Assembly (NCBI RefSeq): GCF_025808395.1
Contig: NZ_CP075524.1
Location: 1,054,001 to 1,118,000, forward strand
Source: Microcella sp.
GTDB taxonomy: Bacteria > Actinomycetota > Actinomycetes > Actinomycetales > Microbacteriaceae
Length of the DNA: 64,000 nucleotides
Direction of reading: 5' to 3'
Part shown: piece by piece, positions 33,619 to 42,061 of the stretch
Position numbering within the stretch: the stretch's first letter is position 1
How the letters are laid out: every line of letters begins with the position of its first letter
Translations under genes and position numbers: made by a program
The notes under the pieces: generated by a model
Database searches by the model: none
What the model saw: the letters and a program-made list of their open reading frames with translations, nothing else
Told to the model about the DNA's origin: nothing

Positions 33619-33634
33619 TCGAAGGTATGTTCGA
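33619..33634. promoter_or_regulatory. LexA-like SOS box before the HNH/DUF222 gene
   Basis: TCGAAG-GTAT-GTTCGA matches the actinobacterial LexA consensus TCGAAC-N4-GTTCGA at 11 of 12 arm positions. It is 30 bp before the GTG start and overlaps a TATGTT -10 candidate, a repressor position. 13E12-type DUF222 genes are known LexA targets in mycobacteria. Confidence 0.65.
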
Positions 33635-33664
33635 ATCACCGAACGACAGAGGGAGGTGGGCGGT

Positions 33665-35071
33665 GTGATCGCGTCAGCGATGTCGGTGGCGGTGGATGCT
33701 CTCACTGCTGTCCCTCGTGCTCTCGAGTCGTATCGTGCGCTGGCTGATGAGGCGTTGCTTGATCTCACCCGTCTGGCGGCAGAAGAGGTGCGACTGGCGC
33801 AACTGCATGTGTCGCTGTTGGCGGGCGAGATCGCCCGCCGCTCTACCCCTGAGTTGGGCTCTGACGGTTTGGCGCAGCGCACCGGGCATCGCACCGCCGA
33901 AGAGCTGGTGCGCGTCACCACGGGAACCCGGGCTGTGGACGCCCGCACGGCCGTGCGCGTCGGCGCGACGATCGGTGGCGACCAGCAGGGGGTGCTCGGC
34001 GCCGCCGTGGTGGAGGGGCGGGTCAGTGTTGCCGTCGCTGACGCTGTCGGCATCGGTTTGGGGCGAGTCGGTGGGGGTGTCAGTGCTGATGACCTCGACC
34101 AGGCTGCCGCTGCTCTGCTGCCGCGCATCGAGGGGCTTGATGCCGACCGCGCCGGCCGTGAAGCACGCGCTCTGCGGGACGACCTTGACCTTGCTGGTGT
34201 TGCGGAGCGTGAAGACGCCCGCCGCGAGCAGCGCTCCTTCCGGCTCAGGCGCCGCGCTGACGGCATGGGATACGCCCACTGGGTGCTCGACCCCGAAACC
34301 TACGCCCTGGTCAGTGACGTGTTCGACCGCGTCACTTCGCCCCGCCGCACCGGCCCCCACTTCACCGACGCGCGCTCTGATGGCGCGAGCCCAGCCGACG
34401 CCTCCGCGGCTGAGTGGGCTGACACGCGCACCCCCGAGCAGCGCGCCAGCGACGTGTTCGCCGAACTCCTCAGGCACGGTGCTGCCGCCGACACCACACA
34501 GCTGCTCGGCGATGCCCCCATCGGAGTGCGCATCATCGTCGCCGCCACACACCTCACCACCCGCACCGGTCGGGGGTACATCGAAGGCCACGTCGACCCG
34601 GTCTCGATCGCGACGGTCGAACGGCACGCCTGCACAGCCGGCACCATCACCCTCACCGTCGACGACACACCCGACAACGCGGGACAACCCCTCAACCTCG
34701 GCCGCGAACGACGCCTCTTCAGCCGTGCGCAGAGGGTTGCTCTCGCGGCCCGCGACGGAGGATGCCGCTGGCCAGGCTGCGAACGACCCCCCTCCTGGTG
34801 CGAAGCGCACCACATCGAGCACTGGCACCGCGACCACGGAAAGACCAATGTCGCCGACGGAATCCTGCTCTGCCGACATCACCACCTCCTCGCCCACAAC
34901 AACGCATGGGAGATCACCCGCGCCGGGCCCACCTACCTGCTCCACCCACCCGACGACGGCGACCCCACGCGCGACGACCCCACTCGCGACAGAGCAGCCC
35001 GCGAGAGCGCCTCGCGCGCCATCACCATGCCCAGCCGCAGCAGGGCGCTGCACGACGCCCTCAGCGCATGA
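33665..35071 (+). CDS. HNH endonuclease domain protein, DUF222 (13E12 repeat family)
   Basis: A 468-aa member of the DUF222/13E12 family. The DUF222 domain spans about 15-300. The C-terminal HNH motif (about 375-425) has GCRWPGCERPPSWCEAHHIEHW, then DGILLCRHHHLLAHNNAWEI, with Cys pairs likely to bind zinc. The role is not established; the family is multicopy and mobile-looking in Actinobacteria. GTG 33665 is chosen for the GGGAGG site 8 nt upstream and for lying after the SOS box. Long open frames in other phases over this gene are an effect of its third-position GC. Confidence 0.9.
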   Translation: MIASAMSVAVDALTAVPRALESYRALADEALLDLTRLAAEEVRLAQLHVSLLAGEIARRSTPELGSDGLAQRTGHRTAEELVRVTTGTRAVDARTAVRVGATIGGDQQGVLGAAVVEGRVSVAVADAVGIGLGRVGGGVSADDLDQAAAALLPRIEGLDADRAGREARALRDDLDLAGVAEREDARREQRSFRLRRRADGMGYAHWVLDPETYALVSDVFDRVTSPRRTGPHFTDARSDGASPADASAAEWADTRTPEQRASDVFAELLRHGAAADTTQLLGDAPIGVRIIVAATHLTTRTGRGYIEGHVDPVSIATVERHACTAGTITLTVDDTPDNAGQPLNLGRERRLFSRAQRVALAARDGGCRWPGCERPPSWCEAHHIEHWHRDHGKTNVADGILLCRHHHLLAHNNAWEITRAGPTYLLHPPDDGDPTRDDPTRDRAARESASRAITMPSRSRALHDALSA

Positions 35072-35131
35072 CCCACGTGCGGTCGACGCATGACGAATGC
35101 GCAGGCAGCGAGCGCCTAAGATTCCAGCACT

Positions 35132-35404
35132 ATGACCGTGCTCATCGACGAAGCCGCCTGGCCCGCCCACGGCAGACTGTGGGGGCACCTCGTGAGCGAC
35201 CAGTCGCTCGACGAGCTGCACAGCTTTGCACGCAGAGCCGGAATACCCGAGCGCGGCTTCGATCACGACCACTACGACTACCCCGAAGAACGACGGCACG
35301 CGCTCATCGCACTCGGGGCAGTACCGGTGACGGGGCGCGAACTGGTCGAGCGGTTGCAGGCCTCAGGGTTGAGGGTGAGCCAGCGCGAAAAACGCGGGCT
35401 CTGA
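35132..35404 (+). CDS. DUF4031 domain protein
   Basis: A 90-aa protein with the DUF4031 pattern: TVLIDEAAWPAHGRLWGHLVSD at the start, ELHSFARRAGIPERGFDHDHYDYP in the middle and GA.PVTGRELVERL later. Conserved His, Asp and Tyr residues suggest a small catalytic or metal-binding role, unproven. The ATG follows TAAGAT by 9 nt, a nearly leaderless start. It is 60 bp after the HNH gene on the same strand. Confidence 0.85.
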   Translation: MTVLIDEAAWPAHGRLWGHLVSDQSLDELHSFARRAGIPERGFDHDHYDYPEERRHALIALGAVPVTGRELVERLQASGLRVSQREKRGL

Positions 35405-35451
35405 CCGGCGCGACCATCGCGGCAACGCAGCATCGCCAACGAACAGCACTG

Positions 35452-35514
35452 CAGTCACGCAGCCACATCGTCACTCAGCCGCACAGTCGCGCAGCCACTC
35501 AGCCACGCAGCCAC
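35452..35514 (+). repeat. degenerate 15-bp direct repeats
   Basis: Three near-identical 15-mers, CAGTCACGCAGCCAC (35452), CAGTCGCGCAGCCAC (35484) and CAGCCACGCAGCCAC (35500), at 32- and 16-bp offsets, with further partial CAGCCAC copies between. They fill the 120-bp gap between two convergent genes. The function is unknown; slippage is a simple explanation. Confidence 0.7.
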
Positions 35515-35523
35515 GGGCCCCCG

Positions 35524-37041
35524 CTACCAGATGGCGCCGAAGCCCTCGAGCGTGCGCACGATCGCCCCAGACTCGATGTCGACGATGACCGTGGTGATCG
35601 AGGTCGGGCGACCGTTCACGCGGCGACCGTCTGGCACAGCATCCGCCACCGAAGGGGTCACCTCCACCGCGACGAACTGGTCGTTCGGCGACACCGAGAA
35701 GCCGCCGATGCTTCCGCGATCGTCGACGGTGCTGAGCAGCAGCCGCGAAGCACCCGACCCGTCATCAGCGACGAGCAGCGTGCGGAAGGCTCCTCCCGTC
35801 GCGTCAGGAATGGCCACCTTCTGCACCCACAGGTCGCCCGCAGTGAAGATGGCCTCGCCGCCGAATGCCAGATCTCCCTCAAAGAGCGAGGGGTCGAGCC
35901 GCACCTCGGCTCCCGACTCGAGATCGAGGTAGATCACCCCGAAAGCGTCGGCACCGGTGAGCTTCTGCGCGTCGGTCGACAAGCCGAAGACTGTCTGCAC
36001 CTGGTCGATCGGCAGCACGAGCCCCGACCCCGAGAGATCGATGCGCAGCACAGACTGGTCGAGCGCGTGCGCGATGAGAGTGGCACCATCGGGCAAGAAC
36101 TCGGCCATCACGACAGAGACCGGAGCGCCGTCGAGCCCGAGCACCGGGGTGACCGAACGATCGCCGGCGAGATCGATGACGGCGAGCGTGTTCGAGAACT
36201 CAGGGATTCCCTGCTCGGGCCCCTCCCCCGGCACGCTCGACAGCACGACCGCCACGAGGGTTCCGAGAGGAGGAGCGATCAGCTGCTGAACCCGCACACC
36301 GTCAGGCAGGCGCAACTGCTCGACCGCACCACCGGGGCCCGGTTGCACCGACTCGAGCACGCTGCCGCCCTCGCCGTCGTCGCGAGCGAGCACGAAGACC
36401 CCCTCGACGGGAACGAAGTGCTGAATGCCCTCCGCTGCGACGACCACCTCGCCGCGACCGGCACCGAGCAGAGGCGCGCGCAGAATCTCATCGCCCGCGT
36501 CATCGCGGTCGAGGTAGAGCACGCTGCCGGGCGCTGTCGTGAATCGGTGCTCGAAATCTGCCGTCGCGTCGCGGCTCGTCGCACCCACGTCTCGCACCTC
36601 GACCACGTACTCGGTCGAGTAGCGCAGTCGCTGCTCGAACTGCACGATGAGCAGGTCGCCCTGCACGGCGACCGAGATCGACGCTGCCGGGGTGACCGTC
36701 ACCTGGTCGGCCGAGACCTCGGCGAGCGGCTGATTGGCGAACAAGCGCAGCTGCACTCCCGCCTGCTCGGTCACGCGCTGCGGGTCGACCACGGCCGAGC
36801 TGAGTTTGGGGCCCTGCAGAGAACCGAGCAGCAAGAAGACTGCCGAGAAGGCGGCGAGCGAACCGGCAAGAATCCAGAACGTGCGCTCGAAGCGCCGCCG
36901 CGCCTGCTGCGACCGAAGCCGCTGCGACGTCGCCGCGACTCGAGCAGTGGCCGAAGCGGGTGCCGCACCCGTCGTGAGCGAGTCGCCGCGGTCGCCGTTC
37001 TGGGCTGCGTCGGGGGGAGACTCAGAAGAGGTAGGGCTCAC
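35524..37041 (-). CDS. membrane-anchored beta-propeller protein, unknown function
   Basis: A 505-aa protein with a 50-aa polar N-terminus, one transmembrane helix (about 53-75), an Ig-like segment (about 95-165, with RYSTEYVVEVRDVG) and a C-terminal region of repeating beta-strand units that resembles a WD40/TolB-like propeller. No catalytic motif is seen. The GTG start overlaps the end of the DUF1980 gene by 20 bp, so it is in one operon with the DUF318 permease pair and may serve that system. It probably faces outside. Confidence 0.7.
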   Translation of the reverse strand: MSPTSSESPPDAAQNGDRGDSLTTGAAPASATARVAATSQRLRSQQARRRFERTFWILAGSLAAFSAVFLLLGSLQGPKLSSAVVDPQRVTEQAGVQLRLFANQPLAEVSADQVTVTPAASISVAVQGDLLIVQFEQRLRYSTEYVVEVRDVGATSRDATADFEHRFTTAPGSVLYLDRDDAGDEILRAPLLGAGRGEVVVAAEGIQHFVPVEGVFVLARDDGEGGSVLESVQPGPGGAVEQLRLPDGVRVQQLIAPPLGTLVAVVLSSVPGEGPEQGIPEFSNTLAVIDLAGDRSVTPVLGLDGAPVSVVMAEFLPDGATLIAHALDQSVLRIDLSGSGLVLPIDQVQTVFGLSTDAQKLTGADAFGVIYLDLESGAEVRLDPSLFEGDLAFGGEAIFTAGDLWVQKVAIPDATGGAFRTLLVADDGSGASRLLLSTVDDRGSIGGFSVSPNDQFVAVEVTPSVADAVPDGRRVNGRPTSITTVIVDIESGAIVRTLEGFGAIW

Positions 37042-37786
37042 GCGGCTGCTCCACCGCCTCGACCGACTCGGGAATCAGCACGATCGGCTGCGAGCTCGTG
37101 CGAGAAGGGTTGCTCGCGAAGGGCCCAGACACTTCGACCCAGGTGCCTTCGGCGAAGGTGGCCTGCCAGCCGGGCAGGTGCACCGGCACCCCGAGCGGTT
37201 GCGCGTCGACAGCGCAGCAGGTCACCACGAAGCGCGAGACGTAGAACATGTTGTCGGGGTCGTCGGTGTCAGGAGTCACGAAGCCGAGCAGCGCCGTGGC
37301 GGGCTTGCCGTCGAAGAACGCCAGATCGCTCGTCTGCCGCAGCACCGACGACCACTCGCGCACCGTGAAGCGCGCGATCGCCTCGGCGTCGGCCGTCGAC
37401 GCCTGTTCGAGACTCGCCGAGTCGGTGCTCGCCGTCGCGTTGACCTCTCGCTGCTGCGCTGTCGCGGTGCTGAGCGTCGCGGGCGGAATGACCACCATGC
37501 CGAGAGTGAAGACCCCCGCGATGGCAGCAGCCGTGAGCCCGAGCATCCGTTCACGCCGCTCGGGAGGTGCGCCGTGCTCGTCATCGTGCTGGCGACGACT
37601 CGAGACAGCCAGCACCGACAGCACGACCGCGATGATCGACATCGTCACGGTGAAGACGATGTAGCGAGGGTGGATGTAGAGCACGAGCTGGCCGCTCACC
37701 GCGAGCCACAGCGTGATGGCGGCCATCGTGCCGATGATGACGACGCCGCGCCACCGCTGCACGCGACGCCACAGAGTGTCAGGCAA
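37022..37786 (-). CDS. TIGR03943/DUF1980 family permease-subunit protein (YcgQ-like)
   Basis: A 254-aa partner of DUF318 permeases. Two or three N-terminal helices (about 15-55 and 82-105) precede an external domain with the family motif RFVVTCCAVDAQP (about 190-202), whose vicinal Cys pair may bind metal or undergo redox. The TTG start at 37786 overlaps the permease stop by 8 nt, fixing the start by coupling. The family pairs with YcgR in Bacillus; the transported substrate is not known. Confidence 0.87.
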   Translation of the reverse strand: MPDTLWRRVQRWRGVVIIGTMAAITLWLAVSGQLVLYIHPRYIVFTVTMSIIAVVLSVLAVSSRRQHDDEHGAPPERRERMLGLTAAAIAGVFTLGMVVIPPATLSTATAQQREVNATASTDSASLEQASTADAEAIARFTVREWSSVLRQTSDLAFFDGKPATALLGFVTPDTDDPDNMFYVSRFVVTCCAVDAQPLGVPVHLPGWQATFAEGTWVEVSGPFASNPSRTSSQPIVLIPESVEAVEQPREPYLF

Positions 37787-38891
37787 AGACGTTCACCACC
37801 AGTCCGAGGGCGAGGCTCAGCAGACCGACCATCGTGGTCAGCTGCACGAGCGTTCTCGTCGTGTAGGTGGTGCGCATGAGCGCGAGCATCTTGATGTCGA
37901 TGATCGGCCCGAAGACCAGAAACGCGACGATCGACCCCGGCAGGAAGGTCGACGCGAACGGCAGCACGAAGAAGGCATCGACGTTCGAGCAGATCGAGAT
38001 GATGAATGCGAGCAGCATCATCGCCAGCACACTGAACAGCGGGTCGCTGCCGAGCGCCACGAGCACCTCGCGCGGCACGATCACCTGAATACCGCCGGCC
38101 ACGAGTGCGCCGATGACGAGGGCCGGCATGAGAATGCTCGACTCGCGCACGAACAGGTCGAGAGTCTGCTCGCGCCGGTTGCGAGAGTGCGTGTGCCCGT
38201 CGTCGAGTCGGCACTGCTCGGCGAAGCGGCCGCTCAGCAGACTCATCGGCTCGGGGTGCTTGCTGAACAGCCAGCCGAGAATGTTGGCGATCGCGAAGCC
38301 GCCGAGCAGCCGTGCGATGAGAATGCCGTCGTCGAAACCGAACGCCTGGTGCGTGGTGATGATCGTGACGGGGTTGAGAATGGGCGCCGCGATGAGAAAG
38401 GTCATCGACTCGGGCACCGTGAAGCCGCGCCTGACGAGCCCGCGCGCCAGGGGAACATTGCCGCATTCGCACACCGGCAGAAACATGCCGAAGAGCGAGA
38501 TGACCGCGCGCCGCCCCCACTCGTTGCGCGGCAGAATGCGCAGCAGCCAGTGCTCAGGAATCCACACCTGCACCAGAATCGACAGCGCGATGCCGAGCAC
38601 GATGAACGGAAGCGATTCGACGAGCACGCTCGTCGACAGCGTGAGCAGGTCTTGCACCGGGTTCGGGATGCTCGGGTCGAGATTCTCGGCCGTGAACGCC
38701 CGCACCGCCACGAGCCCGATGAGCACCGCGGTCGCCGCAGCCGCCCAGACCACGTGCACGGCGCGCCAGCGCCGAGGCGCTTCGTGCTCTGCGGGCTCGT
38801 GACTGCTGTGGCGGTGAGCGCCGTGGTCGGCGTCGTGGTCGTGACGCGGCCGAGTCGCACCGCGCTCGGTGTCGGGCTGGCTGTGCGTCAC
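37779..38891 (-). CDS. DUF318 family permease with His-rich N-terminus (YcgR/YraQ-like)
   Basis: Membrane permease of 370 aa with about eight helices. The DUF318 signature GMFLPVCECGNVPLARGLVRRG lies near 135-156, with the later SNVDAFFVLPF motif. Residues about 14-40 are rich in His, Asp and Glu (8 His in 27 residues), suggesting metal binding. The GTG start is 6 nt after TAGGAT, so translation is probably leaderless. It leads an operon with the DUF1980 and propeller genes. A metal-export or metal-stress role is inference. Confidence 0.88.
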   Translation of the reverse strand: MTHSQPDTERGATRPRHDHDADHGAHRHSSHEPAEHEAPRRWRAVHVVWAAAATAVLIGLVAVRAFTAENLDPSIPNPVQDLLTLSTSVLVESLPFIVLGIALSILVQVWIPEHWLLRILPRNEWGRRAVISLFGMFLPVCECGNVPLARGLVRRGFTVPESMTFLIAAPILNPVTIITTHQAFGFDDGILIARLLGGFAIANILGWLFSKHPEPMSLLSGRFAEQCRLDDGHTHSRNRREQTLDLFVRESSILMPALVIGALVAGGIQVIVPREVLVALGSDPLFSVLAMMLLAFIISICSNVDAFFVLPFASTFLPGSIVAFLVFGPIIDIKMLALMRTTYTTRTLVQLTTMVGLLSLALGLVVNVFA

Positions 38892-38941
38892 GCCGTCATC
38901 CTAGACAGCGAGTCGGTGCTCGTGCGTCAGGCGGGCCTGCC

Positions 38942-41689
38942 TCACGAACCGTCTGCGGACGAGGTGGTCGTGATCGTGCCGCTCGTGACCCGGCGCGAGG
39001 CGCGCTTGCGGGTTCCGGGTGCTGGAGGCTCTGGCAGCGATTCGAGCACCGAGTCGAGCAGCTCGTCTGCCGACTTCGGATCGAGCGCCGCCCGCTTGCG
39101 CACCGGCTTCGCCTCGACGGGGATGTCGAGAATCTCAAGGGTTGTCGCGGAGGGCTCGGTGCCCGCCGAGTCGGTGGTGCCGGGCTCGGTGGTGCCGGGC
39201 TCGGTGGCGCCGCGCTCGGTGCTGCCGCGCTGACCGCTGGACGACTCGACGCTGGCCGACTCGACGCTGGACGACTCGACCCTGGCCGACGAGTCGGTGG
39301 ACGCGACTGCCTGCTCGGCAGCAGCATCCGTCGCCGAGGGAAGCGTGATCGCGCCCGTCGCCGTCGAGGCGACCGTCTTCGCCGCGATCTGCGCGAGCGC
39401 GCGACTCACGTCGTCGGTGATCGCGTGCGTGCCTGCCGAGGGGCCTGACTTGGTGGTCGAGCCGCCGTTGCGCGCGCCGCCGCCGTTCGGCGAGTTGCCG
39501 CCGCCGCGTCGCCGACCGCCGCCGTTCTGGGTCGAGTCGCTCGGGGCGCGGTGCTTCGCGACGGGGTCGTGGTGAATGATCAACCCGCGACCGGCGCACA
39601 CGTCGCACGTCTCGCTGAAGGTCTCGAGCAGGCCGAGCCCGAGGCGCTTTCGCGTCATCTGCACGAGGCCCAGGCTCGTCACCTCTGCCACCTGGTGCTT
39701 GGTGCGGTCACGGCTGAGGCACTCGATGAGCCTGCGCAGCACGAGGTCGCGGTTCGACTCGAGCACCATGTCGATGAAGTCGACGACGATGATGCCGCCG
39801 ATGTCGCGCAGGCGCAGCTGGCGCACGAGCTCTTCGGCCGCCTCGAGGTTGTTCTTCGTGACGGTCTCTTCGAGGTTTCCGCCCGAGCCGACGAACTTGC
39901 CGGTGTTGACGTCGACCACGGTCATCGCCTCGGTGCGATCGATGACGAGCGAGCCGCCCGAGGGCAGCCAGACCTTGCGGTCGAGGGCCTTCTCGATCTG
40001 CTCGCTGATGCGGTATTCGTCGAAGGGGTCGTGGTCGCCCTCGTACTTCTTCACGCGGTCGAGCAGGTCGGGTGCCACACCGCGCAGGTATGACTCGATG
40101 GTCTGCTGCGCGTCTGCTCCGCTGATGACGAGCGAGCTGAAATCTTCGTTGAAGACATCGCGAATGATCTTGATCAGCAGATCGGGCTCGCTGTGCAGCA
40201 GCGCAGGCGCCGGCGTCTTCTCGAGCTGCGTGCTGATGTCGGCCCACTGGCTCGTGAGGCGCTGCACGTCGAGGGTCAACTGCTCTTCGGTGGCGCCCTC
40301 GGCCGCGGTGCGCACGATGACGCCCACATTCTCGGGCAGCACCTCTTTCAAGATCTTCTTGAGTCGCGCACGCTCGGTGTCGGGCAGCTTGCGGCTGATG
40401 CCGCTCATCGAGCCATTCGGAACGTAGACGAGGTAGCGCCCCGGCAGGCTCACCTGGCTCGTCAGTCGAGCACCCTTGTGCCCGATGGGGTCTTTCGTCA
40501 CCTGCACGAGCACCTTGTCGCCTGGCTTCAGTGCGAGCTCGATGCGACGCGGCTGAGTCTTGCCGTCGCTGTCGAGCGCGGCGGAATCCCAGTCGACTTC
40601 GCCCGAGTACAGCACGGCGTTGCGGCCGCGGCCGATGTCGACGAAGGCCGCCTCCATGCTGGGCAGCACGTTCTGCACCTTGCCGAGGTAGACGTTGCCG
40701 ATGAGGCTCGACTCGCTCGACCGGGCGACGTAGTGCTCGACGAGCACACCGTCTTCGAGCACGCCGATCTGAATACGGCCGTCTTTCGACCGCACGACCA
40801 TGGCGCGGTCGACGCTCTCGCGGCGGGCGAGAAACTCTGCCTCGGTGACGACCGGGCGCCGGCGGCCGGCGTCGCGGCCGTCGCGGCGGCGCTGCTTCTT
40901 GGCCTCGAGTCGGGTCGACCCCTTGATGCGCTGAGGCTCGGTGATCGGCTCGGGGCTGCGTCGACCGCGCGAGCGGCCGGAATCGTCGCCACGGCCGGAG
41001 TCGCCACGGCCCGCATCGCCACGGCTCGCATCGCTGCGACCGCCCTCGTTGCGGGCATCGCCGTCTGCGGATGCTCCACCTCGACTGCGACGCGTGCGCG
41101 AGCGTCGACGACTCGTGCTGGTGCCCTCGTCGTCGTCGAGGGCGTCGGCATCTGACGGCCGACGGCTCGGCGACACCGCGGCTACGGGAGGTGCGAAGAA
41201 CAGCAGCGACGTCGTCGACTCGGGCTTGAGCTCAGGAAACACGGGTGCGGAGACGGGCTTCTCGACTGCTGAGGTGCTCGCGTCGAACGCGGGGCTCTCA
41301 TCGAGCGAGGCACTCGCGTCGGACGCTGCGTTCGCGTCGGACGGGGCGCTCGCGTCGGGCTCGCGCTTCGCCCCGCGCTCGCGCTTCTTGGCGGGTTCGG
41401 TTGGTGCGTCAGGCTCGGCCTGTGCGGCAGTCGCTGCCGTGGCTGCCGGCTTGCGCCTGGTCTTGGCGGGAGCTGCCTCAGACGCGGGAGCCGTCTCGGG
41501 CTCAACAGCGTGTGCAGACTCCAGTGCGGACTGTGCGGCGGGCTCGGGCTCGGCGAGGTGCGCGGCATCGAAGCCGGGCTCGCTCTGCGACGCATGGTCG
41601 GTCGCCCGCTTGGGTGCTCGACCGCCGAAGAGTCTCGTGCGCTTCTTCGGGGCCGTGCTCTCGTCGTTCAGGTTGTCGTCACTCACCAT
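38942..41689 (-). CDS. Rne/Rng family ribonuclease
   Basis: A 915-aa endoribonuclease of the RNase E/G family, central to mRNA turnover and rRNA processing. A disordered N-terminal extension of about 280 residues is followed by the S1 domain (about 325-365, with GNVYLGKVQNVLPSMEAAFVD) and the catalytic domain with metal-binding Asp in VDVNTGKF (about 593) and VVDFIDM (about 635). The zinc-link is CDVCAGRG (about 695). The C-terminal 210 residues are disordered with 5-aa repeats. ATG 41689 follows GAGGAG by 10 nt. Actinobacterial RNase E typically has both extensions. Confidence 0.94.
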   Translation of the reverse strand: MVSDDNLNDESTAPKKRTRLFGGRAPKRATDHASQSEPGFDAAHLAEPEPAAQSALESAHAVEPETAPASEAAPAKTRRKPAATAATAAQAEPDAPTEPAKKRERGAKREPDASAPSDANAASDASASLDESPAFDASTSAVEKPVSAPVFPELKPESTTSLLFFAPPVAAVSPSRRPSDADALDDDEGTSTSRRRSRTRRSRGGASADGDARNEGGRSDASRGDAGRGDSGRGDDSGRSRGRRSPEPITEPQRIKGSTRLEAKKQRRRDGRDAGRRRPVVTEAEFLARRESVDRAMVVRSKDGRIQIGVLEDGVLVEHYVARSSESSLIGNVYLGKVQNVLPSMEAAFVDIGRGRNAVLYSGEVDWDSAALDSDGKTQPRRIELALKPGDKVLVQVTKDPIGHKGARLTSQVSLPGRYLVYVPNGSMSGISRKLPDTERARLKKILKEVLPENVGVIVRTAAEGATEEQLTLDVQRLTSQWADISTQLEKTPAPALLHSEPDLLIKIIRDVFNEDFSSLVISGADAQQTIESYLRGVAPDLLDRVKKYEGDHDPFDEYRISEQIEKALDRKVWLPSGGSLVIDRTEAMTVVDVNTGKFVGSGGNLEETVTKNNLEAAEELVRQLRLRDIGGIIVVDFIDMVLESNRDLVLRRLIECLSRDRTKHQVAEVTSLGLVQMTRKRLGLGLLETFSETCDVCAGRGLIIHHDPVAKHRAPSDSTQNGGGRRRGGGNSPNGGGARNGGSTTKSGPSAGTHAITDDVSRALAQIAAKTVASTATGAITLPSATDAAAEQAVASTDSSARVESSSVESASVESSSGQRGSTERGATEPGTTEPGTTDSAGTEPSATTLEILDIPVEAKPVRKRAALDPKSADELLDSVLESLPEPPAPGTRKRASRRVTSGTITTTSSADGS
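39165..39295 (-). repeat. two 15-bp in-frame tandem repeat tracts in the ribonuclease gene
   Basis: Tandem 15-bp units encode five-residue repeats: about 39236-39290 (ESxSV-type) and about 39170-39230 (TEPGT/TERGS-type). They lie in the disordered C-terminal tail. Unit number could vary between strains without breaking the frame. Confidence 0.75.
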
Positions 41690-42061
41690 CGCTGGTGCAC
41701 TCCTCGACCGCTCGGGCCGCGCCCGCACGGTGGCATTGGGGGCGAGAGCTTCTCTCTCTCACCGAAATCTTTGGTTGTGGCACAGCGCCCCCGACTCGGG
41801 TTCGGCGCTCTCTCGGGCCCTGTCACGACCTCGCTGCTGCCGCCGCTTTCGCTCTGTCACAGCGGTGCGGCACAGGAAACTGGCTATTCCCCACGGTCGC
41901 GGCAATCGGTGCCGCGAAACTGGTCCGGTCATGCCCGGAAAGCTTTGTTGGTGGTCGTCGCGAGCGCGGCTGGCGACGACTTCGCCTCATTATCGCACGG
42001 ACTCGACGTGTCGGGACGTTAGACCCAGGTGTCGCACGGTGCGCAGCGGGATAATCGAGCA
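41690..42061. promoter_or_regulatory. 372-bp divergent intergenic region with ribonuclease leader
   Basis: No gene is seen. On the minus strand an extended -10 (TGCGATAAT, GATAAT at 41994-41989) would start transcription near 41982, giving a leader of about 290 nt before the ribonuclease gene. On the plus strand GATAAT (42050-42055) lies 6 nt before the VKOR start. The leader contains several G+C-rich inverted repeats. Confidence 0.55.

Noticed and set aside
33674..35299. Long open frames on both strands overlapping the HNH/DUF222 gene
   Set aside because: They mirror the third-position GC of the real gene, have Arg/Ser/Pro-rich low-complexity translations and no family motif; the + strand frame starting 33665 has the DUF222 and HNH motifs.
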